Part shown: piece by piece, positions 42,508 through 54,438 of the stretch | How positions within the stretch are numbered: position 1 is the first letter of the stretch | How the letters are laid out: each line of letters starts with the position of its first letter | The notes under the pieces: generated by a model | The model's database searches: none | What the model was told of the DNA's origin: nothing | What the model saw: only the letters and a program-made list of their open reading frames with translations | Translations under genes and position numbers: made by a program | Source: Planctomycetota bacterium | GTDB lineage: Bacteria; Planctomycetota; UBA1135; GCA-002686595 | NCBI GenBank assembly: GCA_029259595.1 | Contig: JAJDEW010000129.1 | Location: 19,169-83,168, forward strand | Direction: 5' to 3' | Length of the DNA stretch: 64,000 nt

Positions 42508-43137
42508 ATGAACGAAGCAAACGACGAAGACGAAGCCGAGGACGGGCCCGCAGAGGGGTTCCCGTTCGAGCGACCGGAAGAGCCCGCCGCAGATCCTCCT
42601 CACACGCCCCAGGGGGATGTGGATCGGCCGGAGCAGGATGACGAAGCGCCGCGCGAGCCGCGACCTGCGTCGACGCCGCCGGCCCGGACCACCCCGACCT
42701 CGTCCGGTGCGGGGGCCACGGGCGACGATCCCCCCGGCGCTCCGCCGACCGCGAGTTCGTCCTGGCCGGCCGTCTGTCACCTGGCGACGCTCGTCACGTT
42801 CCTGGCCTACTTTTCGTCCGCCAGCGCGCCACTCATGAACCTGCCGGGCCTGCTCGCGGCCCTGATCCTCTGGCAGGCCTTGAAGGAGAGCCACCCCGAG
42901 GCCGTGTACCACGCCAAGGAAGCCTTCAACTTCCAGGTCAACGTGTTCGCCGTGCAGCTCCTGGCTTCGCTCCTCAGCGTGTCGATCGTGTGCTGCTGTT
43001 TGGGGCTACCGATCCTGATCGCGATCAACCTCGTCAACGTCGGTCTGACGGTCTACGCGGCGGTCGAAGCCTCGAACGGCAAGCGCTTCCGCTATCCGTA
43101 CATCTGGCGCCCGCTCGACCCCGAGAAGCTCGGCTGA
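42508..43137 (+). CDS. DUF4870-type membrane protein with long acidic N-terminal tail
   Basis: 209 residues. The first 85 residues are disordered-looking, rich in Glu, Asp and Pro. Then WPAVCHLATLVTFLAYF, ALKESHPEAVYHAKEAFNFQVNVF and a third hydrophobic stretch form the three-helix DUF4870 pattern (Tic20-like small membrane proteins, function unknown). The tail ends in FRYPYIWRPL. The acidic tail is longer than in typical members. The 227 bases upstream show no clear gene or element apart from a TAGGGT at 42490-42495. Confidence 0.8.
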   Translation: MNEANDEDEAEDGPAEGFPFERPEEPAADPPHTPQGDVDRPEQDDEAPREPRPASTPPARTTPTSSGAGATGDDPPGAPPTASSSWPAVCHLATLVTFLAYFSSASAPLMNLPGLLAALILWQALKESHPEAVYHAKEAFNFQVNVFAVQLLASLLSVSIVCCCLGLPILIAINLVNVGLTVYAAVEASNGKRFRYPYIWRPLDPEKLG

Positions 43138-43143
43138 GCGGCG

Positions 43144-44757
43144 CTACTCGGTCCCGATCGTGAAGTCGATCGCGTTGTTCGCCACGAAGCCGAGCGGCGG
43201 CCCGGAATCGATGCGCAGGGCTTGAGCGGAGAGCGTCGCGCCCGCCAGCGAGCAATCGACCGGAATCGGGATCGCGTGGTCCGCGCCGAGCTGGACGTCG
43301 ACGAACAGGATCGGCGGCAGGATCAGGAGCTCGCCCGTGATCGGGCCCGTGAGGAAGAAGCCGGCGAGCGGACCGCTACCGACGGAGACCGTGCTGCCGA
43401 TCGTTCCCGGAGCCGAGACGTCGACCGTCGTCGTCCATGCGGTGTTCATGATCGCCGGCGAGACCTCGGCGAAGCCGAGCGGATTCGAGCCCGAACCGTT
43501 GCGCACGCTCGACGACGCGACCACGGACTCGCAATCGCGCAGGACGAAGACCTGGCCGCGGTTCGTGCCGCCGCCCGGCGAGTTCGGACTGCCGACCGCG
43601 ATCTCGGCGCGCCCGTCGCCGTCGATGTCCCCGAGCGAGGCCACCGCTCCTCCGAAGAAGTGTTCCCAGGCGATGTTCGTGGGCAAGGCGCCGGAGTCCT
43701 CGGAGAGCTCCGTTCGGCTCTTCAGCGTACCGTCGGCGTTCATGTGGGCGATGTAGACCGCGCCATCCGGCGAGCAGAAGAGGCACGCCTCGGGTGCGGG
43801 GTCGCTGACGAGCAGGTCGCCGACGCCGTCCCCGTCCACGTCGCCCAGCGCGTCGATCGCCCAGCTGTAGGAGCTGTCGGGCGCCGACGGAGACGAATGC
43901 TGCACGACCGACTTGATGCTGCCATCGTTGTTCAGGAACACGACGTCGACGAAGTGGTGGTTGCCGTAGTGCCCGCCCCCCACGGACCCGACCGCCATGT
44001 CGGGCACACCGTCGCCGTCCACGTCGCCCAGCGGCGCGAGGCTGCGACCCCATGTGGCGTAGAACTGCGGGGGCAGGTCGCGGATCTTCACGTTCGAGCT
44101 CACGGTCCCGTCCGCGTTCAGGAACAAGATCCAGACGGAGCCCTCGATGATCGAGATGTGATCGAACGGCGCACCCACGGCAAGGTCGGAGATTCCGTCC
44201 CCATCGACGTCGCCGAGCGAGATGACGTCCGAGCCGAACTGGTCTCCCGACAGGTCGCCTACGAACCCGCCTGCACCGCTCGTGAACGTCACGTGCCCGG
44301 CGGCTGTTCCGTCCGCCTGGAGGTGAATGAGGTAAGCGCGGCCGGAGTTGCCCGCGTTCCACGGTGCGCCGACGAGCAAGTCGCCGATTCCATTGCCGTC
44401 GTAATCGTCGGCGCGCGCCAGGCTGGCTCCGAAGCCGATCCCGCTCGGCAGATTCACGATCAGTCCGCCGATGCCCGCGCCGAGCGGTTGCACGGACTTG
44501 ACCGTTCCGTTCGCGTTCAGGAACAGAATCCGCACCAGGTTCTCGCCGGGCGAACCGACCGCCATGTCGCCGATCCCGTCCCCGTCCAGATCGCCCAACC
44601 CGACGACGGACGAACCGAAGGCCTCCTGATCTGCGAGAACCGGACCGAGCCCTCCCTGCCCGTGGCCGATGGAGGTGACGTCCTGGACCTGGGCTGCGGC
44701 GGGTCCATACGCAAGACCGAGGGCGGCGAGCAAGGTGAGCGCGCGTGAGTTCTGCAT
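43144..44757 (-). CDS. Secreted FG-GAP (integrin-alpha-like) repeat protein
   Basis: 537 residues. The signal peptide ends at about residue 22 (GPAAAQ). About seven FG-GAP-type repeats follow with calcium-loop motifs DxDGDGxxD, for example GDLDGDGIGDMAVGSPGEN, GDVDGDGISDLAVGAP and GDIDGDGRAEIAVGSP, expected to close into an extracellular beta-propeller. The last 110 residues are a separate beta-rich domain that ends PLGFVANNAIDFTIGTE, a tail I associate with secreted proteins of planctomycetes. A role in adhesion or surface structure is inferred. Start 44757 (MQNSRALTLL) is preferred to 44772. It converges on the DUF4870 gene with a 6-base gap. Confidence 0.85.
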   Translation of the reverse strand: MQNSRALTLLAALGLAYGPAAAQVQDVTSIGHGQGGLGPVLADQEAFGSSVVGLGDLDGDGIGDMAVGSPGENLVRILFLNANGTVKSVQPLGAGIGGLIVNLPSGIGFGASLARADDYDGNGIGDLLVGAPWNAGNSGRAYLIHLQADGTAAGHVTFTSGAGGFVGDLSGDQFGSDVISLGDVDGDGISDLAVGAPFDHISIIEGSVWILFLNADGTVSSNVKIRDLPPQFYATWGRSLAPLGDVDGDGVPDMAVGSVGGGHYGNHHFVDVVFLNNDGSIKSVVQHSSPSAPDSSYSWAIDALGDVDGDGVGDLLVSDPAPEACLFCSPDGAVYIAHMNADGTLKSRTELSEDSGALPTNIAWEHFFGGAVASLGDIDGDGRAEIAVGSPNSPGGGTNRGQVFVLRDCESVVASSSVRNGSGSNPLGFAEVSPAIMNTAWTTTVDVSAPGTIGSTVSVGSGPLAGFFLTGPITGELLILPPILFVDVQLGADHAIPIPVDCSLAGATLSAQALRIDSGPPLGFVANNAIDFTIGTE

Positions 44758-44901
44758 GACGATCTGGGGCAAGGCCGGGAAGGGGTCCGTCGAGTCGAAC
44801 GACTCGTGTCACCGTCAGTAGACTCCCGAGCTCTCGACTTGGCCGCGGGACTCCCGGCTTTTCGAAGGGGCCCGAAAAATCCCGGGAAGCGTGCCCACTG
44901 A

Positions 44902-44918
44902 AGGCCCTTCGGGGGCCT
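44902..44918 (-). terminator. Hairpin downstream of the cation antiporter
   Basis: AGGCCC and GGGCCT around a TTCGG loop, 14 bases past the antiporter stop on the minus strand. A short T-run occurs on that strand some 25 bases further on (about 44875-44879), too far for a textbook terminator. Confidence 0.35.
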
Positions 44919-44931
44919 GGCTGCCGCAGAA

Positions 44932-45939
44932 TCAGGTGCGCGAGCGGAACAACCAGACGTTGTAGGCCACGTAGGAAACGAGCAGGAAGGCGCCCTTGGC
45001 GCGCCCGGCACGTGCTCCACCCAGGAAGGGCAGCGCGATCGCGCAGAGGCTGAAGGCCAGGACGACCCACACGTCCTCGCGCAGAGCCGAATCGAAGGCC
45101 GCGGTCAGTCCGGCCGGGTTCTCGACGTTGTGGTGGCTCGGGTCGAGCGGCTGGATCAGGCCGACGATGCCGATGACCCCGAGCAGGTTGAACACGTTGC
45201 TCCCGACCACGTTGCCCAAGCTGATGTCGCTCTCGCCCTTGAATGCGCCCCCGAGTCCCGCGGCGAGCTCGGGTAGCGACGTCCCCACGGCGACGATCGT
45301 GAGACCGACGACGCTCTCGGGGATGCCCAGCTTGCTCGCGCCCGCGATCGAACCGTCCAGGACGAGCTTGGCACCGACGGAGATCGAGAGGATCCCGACC
45401 ACGACCCACAGCCCGGGAAAGCGCGACTCGCCGGCAACGGGCAGGACAGCCTCGGCGCCCTTCTCGAGGGCCTCGCGCTTGGCTCCGAGGAACAGGTGGA
45501 AGTTGTAGACGAAGAAGGCGCCCAGCAAGAGCACGGCGTCCGCGCGCGTGATCGAGCGATCCCCGGCGACGGCCCACAGGATCCCGAGTGACGCGATCAA
45601 CCACGCGATCTCGCGCAGGGCGAGGCGCGCCTCGAGAACCCGCGGCAAGACCAGCGCACAAGCTCCGAGCACGAGCCCGATGTTCGCGATGTTGCTCCCG
45701 AGCACGTTCCCGAGCGAGAGATCCACGAGCCCCTGCCAAGCCGCGAGCGACGACACGACGATCTCCGGCGCCGAGGTCCCGAAGGCGACCACGGTCAAGG
45801 CGATGATCAACGTGCTGATTCCGAGCCGGCGCGCGACCTGGGAGCTGCCTGTGACGAGCCAATCCGCCCCCTTGGCCAGCAGGAGGAACCCGCCCGCGAG
45901 ATAAACGAGAACGATCAGCCAATGAGGTTCGTGCGGCAT
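44932..45939 (-). CDS. Ca2+/Na+ (CaCA-family, YrbG-like) antiporter
   Basis: 335 residues, ten membrane helices in two inverted halves. Each half has the alpha-repeat that binds the cation: TVVAFGTSAPEIVVSS with GNVLGSNIANIGLVLG, and TIVAVGTSLPELAAGL with GNVVGSNVFNLLGVIG; the paired glutamates are present in both. It exchanges Na+ or H+ for Ca2+ across the cytoplasmic membrane. TAGGAT stands 9 bases before the ATG. Single gene. Confidence 0.94.
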   Translation of the reverse strand: MPHEPHWLIVLVYLAGGFLLLAKGADWLVTGSSQVARRLGISTLIIALTVVAFGTSAPEIVVSSLAAWQGLVDLSLGNVLGSNIANIGLVLGACALVLPRVLEARLALREIAWLIASLGILWAVAGDRSITRADAVLLLGAFFVYNFHLFLGAKREALEKGAEAVLPVAGESRFPGLWVVVGILSISVGAKLVLDGSIAGASKLGIPESVVGLTIVAVGTSLPELAAGLGGAFKGESDISLGNVVGSNVFNLLGVIGIVGLIQPLDPSHHNVENPAGLTAAFDSALREDVWVVLAFSLCAIALPFLGGARAGRAKGAFLLVSYVAYNVWLFRSRT

Positions 45940-45948
45940 GCGGCCGGC

Positions 45949-45954
45949 ATCCTA
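45949..45954 (-). promoter_or_regulatory. Putative -10 element for the antiporter gene
   Basis: TAGGAT on the minus strand, 9 bases before the ATG at 45939 and immediately beside the palindromic repeat starting at 45956. Confidence 0.3.
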
Positions 45955-45955
45955 G

Positions 45956-46016
45956 CAGCCCGATGGAGAAGTGCTTCGGACGCGTGCAGCGTACCGGATG
46001 ACTTTTCATCGGGCTG
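45956..46016. repeat. Intergenic palindromic repeat, copy A
   Basis: 61 bases bounded by perfect 10-base inverted arms CAGCCCGATG and CATCGGGCTG; pairing extends inward with AAGT/ACTT. The interior GGACGCGTGCAGC and CCGGATGACTT are shared with copy B at 60256-60339. It lies between the divergent antiporter and amidotransferase genes. A dispersed non-coding palindromic repeat of this genome. Confidence 0.75.
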
Positions 46017-46097
46017 TTCGTGGCGCCACGCGAGGGCACTCGGAAGCAGCGCCGATGTGGCACGAAAGATTGGATACGCACTTCCGAGGCGCCCGAC

Positions 46098-46103
46098 TAA
46101 AAT
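46098..46103 (+). promoter_or_regulatory. Putative -10 element for the glutamine amidotransferase-like gene
   Basis: TAAAAT, 7 bases before the GTG at 46111; supports that start codon. Confidence 0.35.
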
Positions 46104-46110
46104 CGGACCC

Positions 46111-46815
46111 GTGAAAGCCCCCTTGATCGGAATCGATGCCGAGCTCCTCGATGGCAAGCTCGTCTTGCCCGAGCGTTATCTGCAATCGGTGGAGCGTGCC
46201 GGCGGCATCCCCGTGGCGATCTCCCCTTCGTTGACGGCGCTGGACGCGACGCTGGCGCGGCTCGACGGCCTGCTCTTCGCGGGCGGGGACGACTTCGATA
46301 CCGAGCGCCTCGGGTTGGGTCCCGTGCATCCCGAGTCGACGCTGGTGGTCGCGCCCAAGCTGGACTTCGACCTGGCCCTGGCCCGGACCGCGCTCGCGAG
46401 CAAACTCCCGATCCTGGGTGTGTGCTACGGCATGCAGCTGCTCGGCGTCGTCTCGGGAGGCATGCTCTGGCAACACCTCCCCGACGACGTGCCCGGTTCG
46501 CAAGAGCATCGCGGGGGCGTTCGGCATTCGGTCCAGGTCGTGCCCGGAACGAAACTGGCGGCAGCCCTCCGGGTAGACTCCCTCGACGTGGTTTCGCGCC
46601 ATCACCAAGCCCTGGCGAGCCTGGGACCGGACTTCGCCGTCACCGCGCGCGACGACGAAGGGCTGATCGAGGCGATCGAGCACACGAGCCACCCCTTTTG
46701 CCTGGGCGTGCAATGGCATCCGGAGCTCGCGGAGCCTACGGAAGCTCACACCGGGCTGTTCGACGCGTTGATCGCGGCCAGCCAGGCTCACCAGACCATG
46801 GCCATCCATCCATGA
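46111..46815 (+). CDS. Class I glutamine amidotransferase-like hydrolase (peptidase C26, gamma-glutamyl type)
   Basis: 234 residues from GTG 46111. The opening PLIGIDAELLDGKLVLPERYL, FAGGDDFD (oxyanion region), nucleophile cysteine in GVCYGMQLLG and HPE of the triad in GVQWHPE match the gamma-glutamyl-gamma-aminobutyrate hydrolase (PuuD-like) branch. Such enzymes cut gamma-glutamyl amides. The SRHHQA block supplies a conserved His stretch. It is the first gene of a coupled set: ATGA to the next membrane protein, then GTGA to aroB. The substrate is unknown. Confidence 0.85.
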   Translation: MKAPLIGIDAELLDGKLVLPERYLQSVERAGGIPVAISPSLTALDATLARLDGLLFAGGDDFDTERLGLGPVHPESTLVVAPKLDFDLALARTALASKLPILGVCYGMQLLGVVSGGMLWQHLPDDVPGSQEHRGGVRHSVQVVPGTKLAAALRVDSLDVVSRHHQALASLGPDFAVTARDDEGLIEAIEHTSHPFCLGVQWHPELAEPTEAHTGLFDALIAASQAHQTMAIHP

Positions 46816-48203
46816 GACCCTTCAAGATCCCCGGTTCGAAGCCGCTCGCGCAGACCCAGGGCTTCACGAAGGTCGAGAAGCGACGGCTCGGCCTCCTGCT
46901 GCTCGCGACGGTCTTCGTCACCGTCGCCGTCGGCGCTTCCCTCATGAAGGCGAAGGGGACGACCGACGACGGGCTCGATGTCCCGCAGCAAGGCGGGGCC
47001 ATCTCGGAATCCGTGGCCGTGCCGACGATCGATCCCGAACGCTTCGATGCGCTCGTCTCCGATGCGACGCCGGACGAGCGGGTCGTGCTCGAGACCGCCG
47101 CGGTCGACGCCATGGTCGGCGTGGCGCGCACCCTGACCGACCGCCACTTCGAACTCCTGGGACGGACGGTGCTGGATGCTTCGGTCGCCGCCGTGCTCGA
47201 CGCCGACCCCGCGGCTGCGCGCGGGCAAGCGTTCACGGCCCGCGGCTGGGTCGACTCCCTGCGGACGCGCCAGCGCGCCGGACGCGAAGAGTTCGTCGGA
47301 ACGCTGATCCTCGACGACGGCACGACGACCTACTTCCTCGTGCTCGACAAGCCGGAGCAGACGAACGTGGGCAGCTACGCGCGCATCGACGGGCTGTTCC
47401 TGAAGATGTTCAACGACGAAGCCGCGGAGAGCGACGCTTGGGTCGAAGGGCCGTTCTTGGTCGGTCCGCGAGCCGTACGCTCGTACCCCGCCTTCGGCGA
47501 GGTCACAGAGCTCGGCCTTTCCCACCTGGCGGGACTCGAAGACGATCGCCTGTACGACGAGACCGGCCGTCCGGTGGAATGGGAGGGGATCCCCTACGAG
47601 GCGCTCTGGAACGTGATGGCCTACGCCCGCGACTTGCCCGCGGGAGCGATCGACTGGGACAGCACCCGCGTCCTGGATCAGGACGCGATGCTCTCCATCA
47701 ACTCGGACGGCAGATCGCATCGCGGAGAGGCCTTCCGCATTCCCATCAGCCGCCTGCAGGCCGTCCAGGTCCTGCGCGCCGAAGAAAACCCGGCCCGCAT
47801 CGACACGATCACCGCCGGCTGGATCGGCAACACGACGTGGAACGACGTCATCCACTTCCAGTCGCCGCACGCCTTCCGGGACCTGCGGCTGCGCGACTAT
47901 GTGATCGGCCGCGGGTTCTTCGTGAAGAACTTCGCCTACCCGTCCGCCAAGCAAGGCCTGCGCATCTCGCCGCTGTTCGTGATCGAGTCCCTGGAGGAGT
48001 TCGAGCCGGAGCAAGATCGAACGCTCATGTTCCTGGCCTACTGCATGGGCGGGTTCACGATCTTCACGATCCTCCTGTTCGTCGTCCTCCTGCGTCGTGA
48101 CCGCAAGCGTTCGATCGCGCTGCAGTCCGAGCTCGTCAAGCGCCGTCGGAAACGGCGCCAGGGCGAGGGATCCGAGGGCTCGATCGGGACCGCTTCTTCG
48201 TGA
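46812..48203 (+). CDS. Bitopic membrane protein of unknown function
   Basis: 463 residues. A basic cytoplasmic N-terminus, TM1 (about 27-44), a large extracytoplasmic region (about 45-405) and TM2 (about 410-432), then a very basic tail (RRDRKRS and KRRRKRRQG). The extracytoplasmic part has two similar-looking beta modules: GQAFTARGWVDSLRTRQR with VGTLILDDGTTTYFLVLDKP, and SHRGEAFRIPISRLQAVQVL with SPLFVIESLEEF, each like a small OB or barrel fold. No family recognised. Coupled at both ends, to the amidotransferase-like gene (ATGA) and aroB (GTGA). Confidence 0.75.
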   Translation: MRPFKIPGSKPLAQTQGFTKVEKRRLGLLLLATVFVTVAVGASLMKAKGTTDDGLDVPQQGGAISESVAVPTIDPERFDALVSDATPDERVVLETAAVDAMVGVARTLTDRHFELLGRTVLDASVAAVLDADPAAARGQAFTARGWVDSLRTRQRAGREEFVGTLILDDGTTTYFLVLDKPEQTNVGSYARIDGLFLKMFNDEAAESDAWVEGPFLVGPRAVRSYPAFGEVTELGLSHLAGLEDDRLYDETGRPVEWEGIPYEALWNVMAYARDLPAGAIDWDSTRVLDQDAMLSINSDGRSHRGEAFRIPISRLQAVQVLRAEENPARIDTITAGWIGNTTWNDVIHFQSPHAFRDLRLRDYVIGRGFFVKNFAYPSAKQGLRISPLFVIESLEEFEPEQDRTLMFLAYCMGGFTIFTILLFVVLLRRDRKRSIALQSELVKRRRKRRQGEGSEGSIGTASS

Positions 48204-49255
48204 CGCGAGCGACCGTCGAGGTTCGGACCGGCTACCCCTACGAGGTCCACATCGGCTCGGACTTGCTGCCCGAGGCCGCCGCGCGGATCGCGAAGCGCAC
48301 GCACGTCGTGCTGACCGACGCCCACGTCGCACCGCTCTGGGCGAAGGCCTTCGGCGCTGCGCCGCGCATCGTCGTGGCACCGGGCGAGGCTTCGAAATCC
48401 CTGCGCGTGCTCGAGTCCGTGCTCGATGAGCTCGTCGCGAGCCGCATGAAACGGGACGGCCTCGTGGTCTGCCTCGGTGGCGGCGTCGTCGGCGACCTCG
48501 GGGGGCTGGCCGCGTCGCTCTACATGCGCGGGATCGACTTCGTGCAGTGTCCGACCACGCTGCTGGCGCAGGTCGATTCCTCCGTCGGCGGCAAGACCGC
48601 GATCAACCTCGCGGGCGGAAAGAATCTGGCCGGCACGTTTCATCAACCGATCGCCGTCTACGCGGACGTCGCGACCCTCGCGACGTTGGCCGACGAGGAG
48701 TTCACCTCGGGCCTCGGCGAGGTCGTCAAGAGCGCCCTCGTCGGCGACCCTTCGTTGTTGGACGAGCTGACGGAGAACGCCGGCGCCATCCGCGCGCGCC
48801 GGGTCGAGGCCTTGATTCCGGTCGTCGAGCGCTGCGTGCGCGTGAAGGCCGCGGTCGTCGCGGCCGACGAGCGCGAGGCCGGCACGCGCAAGACGCTCAA
48901 CCTCGGCCACACCTTCGCACACGCGATCGAGCACGCGGCGGGCTACGGCACGGTCCCGCACGGACTCGCCGTTTCCGTCGGGCTCTCGCTGGCCGTGCGC
49001 GCCAGCGCGCGACTCGGCCTCCTCTCCGATCCCGAGCTTCCCGAGCGTCTCGCACGCGTGCAGACCCGCCTCGGACTGCCCTCCGAGCTCGAGCACCTGC
49101 CCGCGCTGACGCCCGCGGCCTTGCACGCCGGTCTGACCCATGACAAGAAGGGCCAGGACGCGGGGCGACCGCGGCTCGTGCTGCCGCGCGCGGCGGGCGA
49201 TCTGGTGCTCGATATCCCGGCTGACGACGCGCTGCTCGCCGAGCTCCTGGGCTGA
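48200..49255 (+). CDS. aroB: 3-dehydroquinate synthase
   Basis: 351 residues, normal length. NAD-binding GGGVVGDLGGLAASLYMRG, TTLLAQVDSSVGGKTAINL and the zinc-site helix LNLGHTFAHAIEH are all present. Catalyses the second shikimate step, DAHP to 3-dehydroquinate, in the cytoplasm. It begins with GTG at 48200, overlapping the preceding stop as GTGA. No other shikimate gene lies in the window. Confidence 0.95.
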   Translation: MTRATVEVRTGYPYEVHIGSDLLPEAAARIAKRTHVVLTDAHVAPLWAKAFGAAPRIVVAPGEASKSLRVLESVLDELVASRMKRDGLVVCLGGGVVGDLGGLAASLYMRGIDFVQCPTTLLAQVDSSVGGKTAINLAGGKNLAGTFHQPIAVYADVATLATLADEEFTSGLGEVVKSALVGDPSLLDELTENAGAIRARRVEALIPVVERCVRVKAAVVAADEREAGTRKTLNLGHTFAHAIEHAAGYGTVPHGLAVSVGLSLAVRASARLGLLSDPELPERLARVQTRLGLPSELEHLPALTPAALHAGLTHDKKGQDAGRPRLVLPRAAGDLVLDIPADDALLAELLG

Positions 49256-49400
49256 GCGCGGGCCCGCGGGTCCCTGACGCCCCAAATCCGGCCGCCGGCG
49301 CCCGGGATCCGTCGCGGCGGTCGACACGAGCAGGACCGTTTGCTTCAATCGGGAAGTTTGCGACGGTCAGCCGCGAAACCCCCCTACACCACGATCCAGG

Positions 49401-49406
49401 TACGCT
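49401..49406 (+). promoter_or_regulatory. Putative -10 element for carB
   Basis: TACGCT, 6 bases before the carB ATG at 49413. Weak match by sequence, supported mainly by spacing. Confidence 0.25.
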
Positions 49407-49412
49407 CCCCCC

Positions 49413-52655
<3,243 letters not shown>

Positions 52656-52695
52656 CCGCTCGACCTTCCGGCAGCGCGCGCCGGGCGACCGAGCC

Positions 52696-53592
52696 TCAGA
52701 CCGGCTCGCCTTCGGACCGGACCAACGCGCCGTACAGCTCGCTCAAGCGCCTTGTCAGCGGGCCGACGTCCCCGCCCCCGATCACCCGACCGTCGACCCG
52801 GGTGACCGCTGCGAGCTCGCCCATCGTGCCGGTGCAGAAGGCTTCGTCGGCGCGGTAGAGCTCGGTCAGGGACAGATCGGTCACCTCGCTCGCGATCCCG
52901 TTCTGCGCGCACAACCCGAGCACGGCCTCGCGCGTGATGCCCTCGGGGCATGCGACCAGGCGCGAAGTGCGCACGACGCCGCGTTCGACCAGGAAGAGGT
53001 GCGTCGCATTCGTCTCGGCGATGAAACCGCGCGTATCCAGCATGAGAGCGTCGTCGACCTGCGCGACGTTGGCCTCGATCTTCGCCAGGATCGACTGAAT
53101 CAGGTTGGCGTGGTGGATCTTCGGGTCGAGGCAATCCGGCGGGAAGCGGCGCACCGAGCTCGTGACCAGCGTGAGGCCACCCTTCGAGTAGACCGGGGTC
53201 TTGTGCTCGGCCAGGACGATCAAGGTCGGCCCACCGGTGTTCAGGCGCGGGTCCATCCCCGACGTCACCTTCACCCCGCGCGTCAAGGTCAGCCGGATGT
53301 GGACCCCGTCGTGCATCTTGTTCGCCTCGAGCGTACGACGAAGCTCGGTCCGGATCGCGTCGTGCGAGGGAATCGAGGCGAAGGCCAGCGCCTTGGCCGA
53401 GCTCACGAGCCGATCCAGGTGCGCCGTCAGACGAAAGATCTTGCCCTCGTAGAGTCGCAGTCCTTCCCAGACCGCGTCGCCACCTTGCACGACCGAATCG
53501 AAGGGGCTGACGCCGGCTTCGTCCCGGTGTGCGAGCTTGCCGCCCACGTTGACGATGAGGTCCTGATTCTTTTGGTTGAAGCTCTGGAGCAT
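52696..53592 (-). CDS. Class IV (branched-chain / D-amino-acid type) aminotransferase
   Basis: 298 residues. VNVGGKLAHRDEAGVSPFDSVV with GDAVWEGLR near the start, the PLP lysine in LDPKIHHAN, a conserved AKIEAN helix, GFIAETNATHLFLV and the C-terminal FCTGTMGEL are class IV features. GTMGEL is as in branched-chain and aminodeoxychorismate-type relatives. PLP-dependent transamination; BCAT activity is most likely but not certain. The gene follows the sulfotransferase-like gene by 9 bases. It converges on carB. Confidence 0.88.
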   Translation of the reverse strand: MLQSFNQKNQDLIVNVGGKLAHRDEAGVSPFDSVVQGGDAVWEGLRLYEGKIFRLTAHLDRLVSSAKALAFASIPSHDAIRTELRRTLEANKMHDGVHIRLTLTRGVKVTSGMDPRLNTGGPTLIVLAEHKTPVYSKGGLTLVTSSVRRFPPDCLDPKIHHANLIQSILAKIEANVAQVDDALMLDTRGFIAETNATHLFLVERGVVRTSRLVACPEGITREAVLGLCAQNGIASEVTDLSLTELYRADEAFCTGTMGELAAVTRVDGRVIGGGDVGPLTRRLSELYGALVRSEGEPV

Positions 53593-53601
53593 GGTTTCGA
53601 C

Positions 53602-54375
53602 TCAGAGGCGAACGCGTTGATCGAAGAGCGCCTCGTAATACGAGAGCGCTCGATCGTGAACGTCGGCGAGCTCTTCGGAGAGCTCGCCTTCCCGCGGTCG
53701 CCACGCCTGGAAGCCCGTGCTCTTCTCCACGGCAGCATACCAGTGCGGCGCCCAGGTCCCGTCGCTCGCTCGTCTGCCCGGCGGCCAGGTCAGCATCGAT
53801 TCCTGGAACTCGACCCCGAGCAACTCACACAGCTTCGCCAGCATCCCTGCGGGTTCGATCAACACGTCCTTCGCGTCGAGGACGGGCGGCGTCGTCCCCG
53901 TTCGGGCCCGGATTTCCTCGAACAGCCGGAGCTGCTGCGGCAGACCCGTGTCTTCGACCTTCGGCCGCGGTGTGATCTTCACGAGCGACAGGAGCATCTC
54001 GCGCGGGTCACGAATCAGGAAGGCGTGCGTGAGCTCGTTCAACCACTCCCGCCCGATGGAGGGCAGGAGGTGATGCGCCATGTGCTTCTGATAGAAGACC
54101 CGCGCCAAGGCAGCGGGTGCCGCGGGGCGGCCTGCACGCGGCAGCGGTCCAGCGAGCGGCGGACCCGTGAGCCAGGCCACGACGCGTTCCCAATCCCCTT
54201 CTTCCCGCGCCACGATCTCGTCCGAGATCGGGTGCCCGGGCTTGGTGGCAGCAAGATAGTGCGCATACAGCGGCTCGTCACAGACGACGCTGTCCGTACG
54301 GTTCTCCCAGGCGCGCATCATCGCGGTCGAGATGTTGCGCGGCCCGGACCACATGGCGATTCGGTGGACCTTCAT
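53602..54375 (-). CDS. Sulfotransferase-like P-loop protein
   Basis: 257 residues. MWSGPRNISTAMMRAWENR at the N-terminus is the modified PSB-loop of a sulfotransferase-like family often found beside class IV aminotransferases. FLIRDPREMLLSL resembles the 3'-PSB region (R-D-P-x-E/D). It could transfer sulfate from PAPS, but natural substrates of this branch are unknown. The aminotransferase gene begins 9 bases downstream, so they are one operon; the association supports a linked function. Confidence 0.82.
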   Translation of the reverse strand: MKVHRIAMWSGPRNISTAMMRAWENRTDSVVCDEPLYAHYLAATKPGHPISDEIVAREEGDWERVVAWLTGPPLAGPLPRAGRPAAPAALARVFYQKHMAHHLLPSIGREWLNELTHAFLIRDPREMLLSLVKITPRPKVEDTGLPQQLRLFEEIRARTGTTPPVLDAKDVLIEPAGMLAKLCELLGVEFQESMLTWPPGRRASDGTWAPHWYAAVEKSTGFQAWRPREGELSEELADVHDRALSYYEALFDQRVRL

Positions 54376-54438
54376 GGACGCGGGGCCCGCGTTGTATCCG
54401 CCGCCTCCGACACGCGAAACCCCTTTCCGAGGATTGAA

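Noticed and set aside
40478..42520. In-frame N-terminal extension of the vWA protein to 1704 codons
   Set aside because: The extension overlaps the ECF sigma gene and the arginase-family gene on the other strand and has shadow composition; the ATGA at 40474-40477 marks the real junction.
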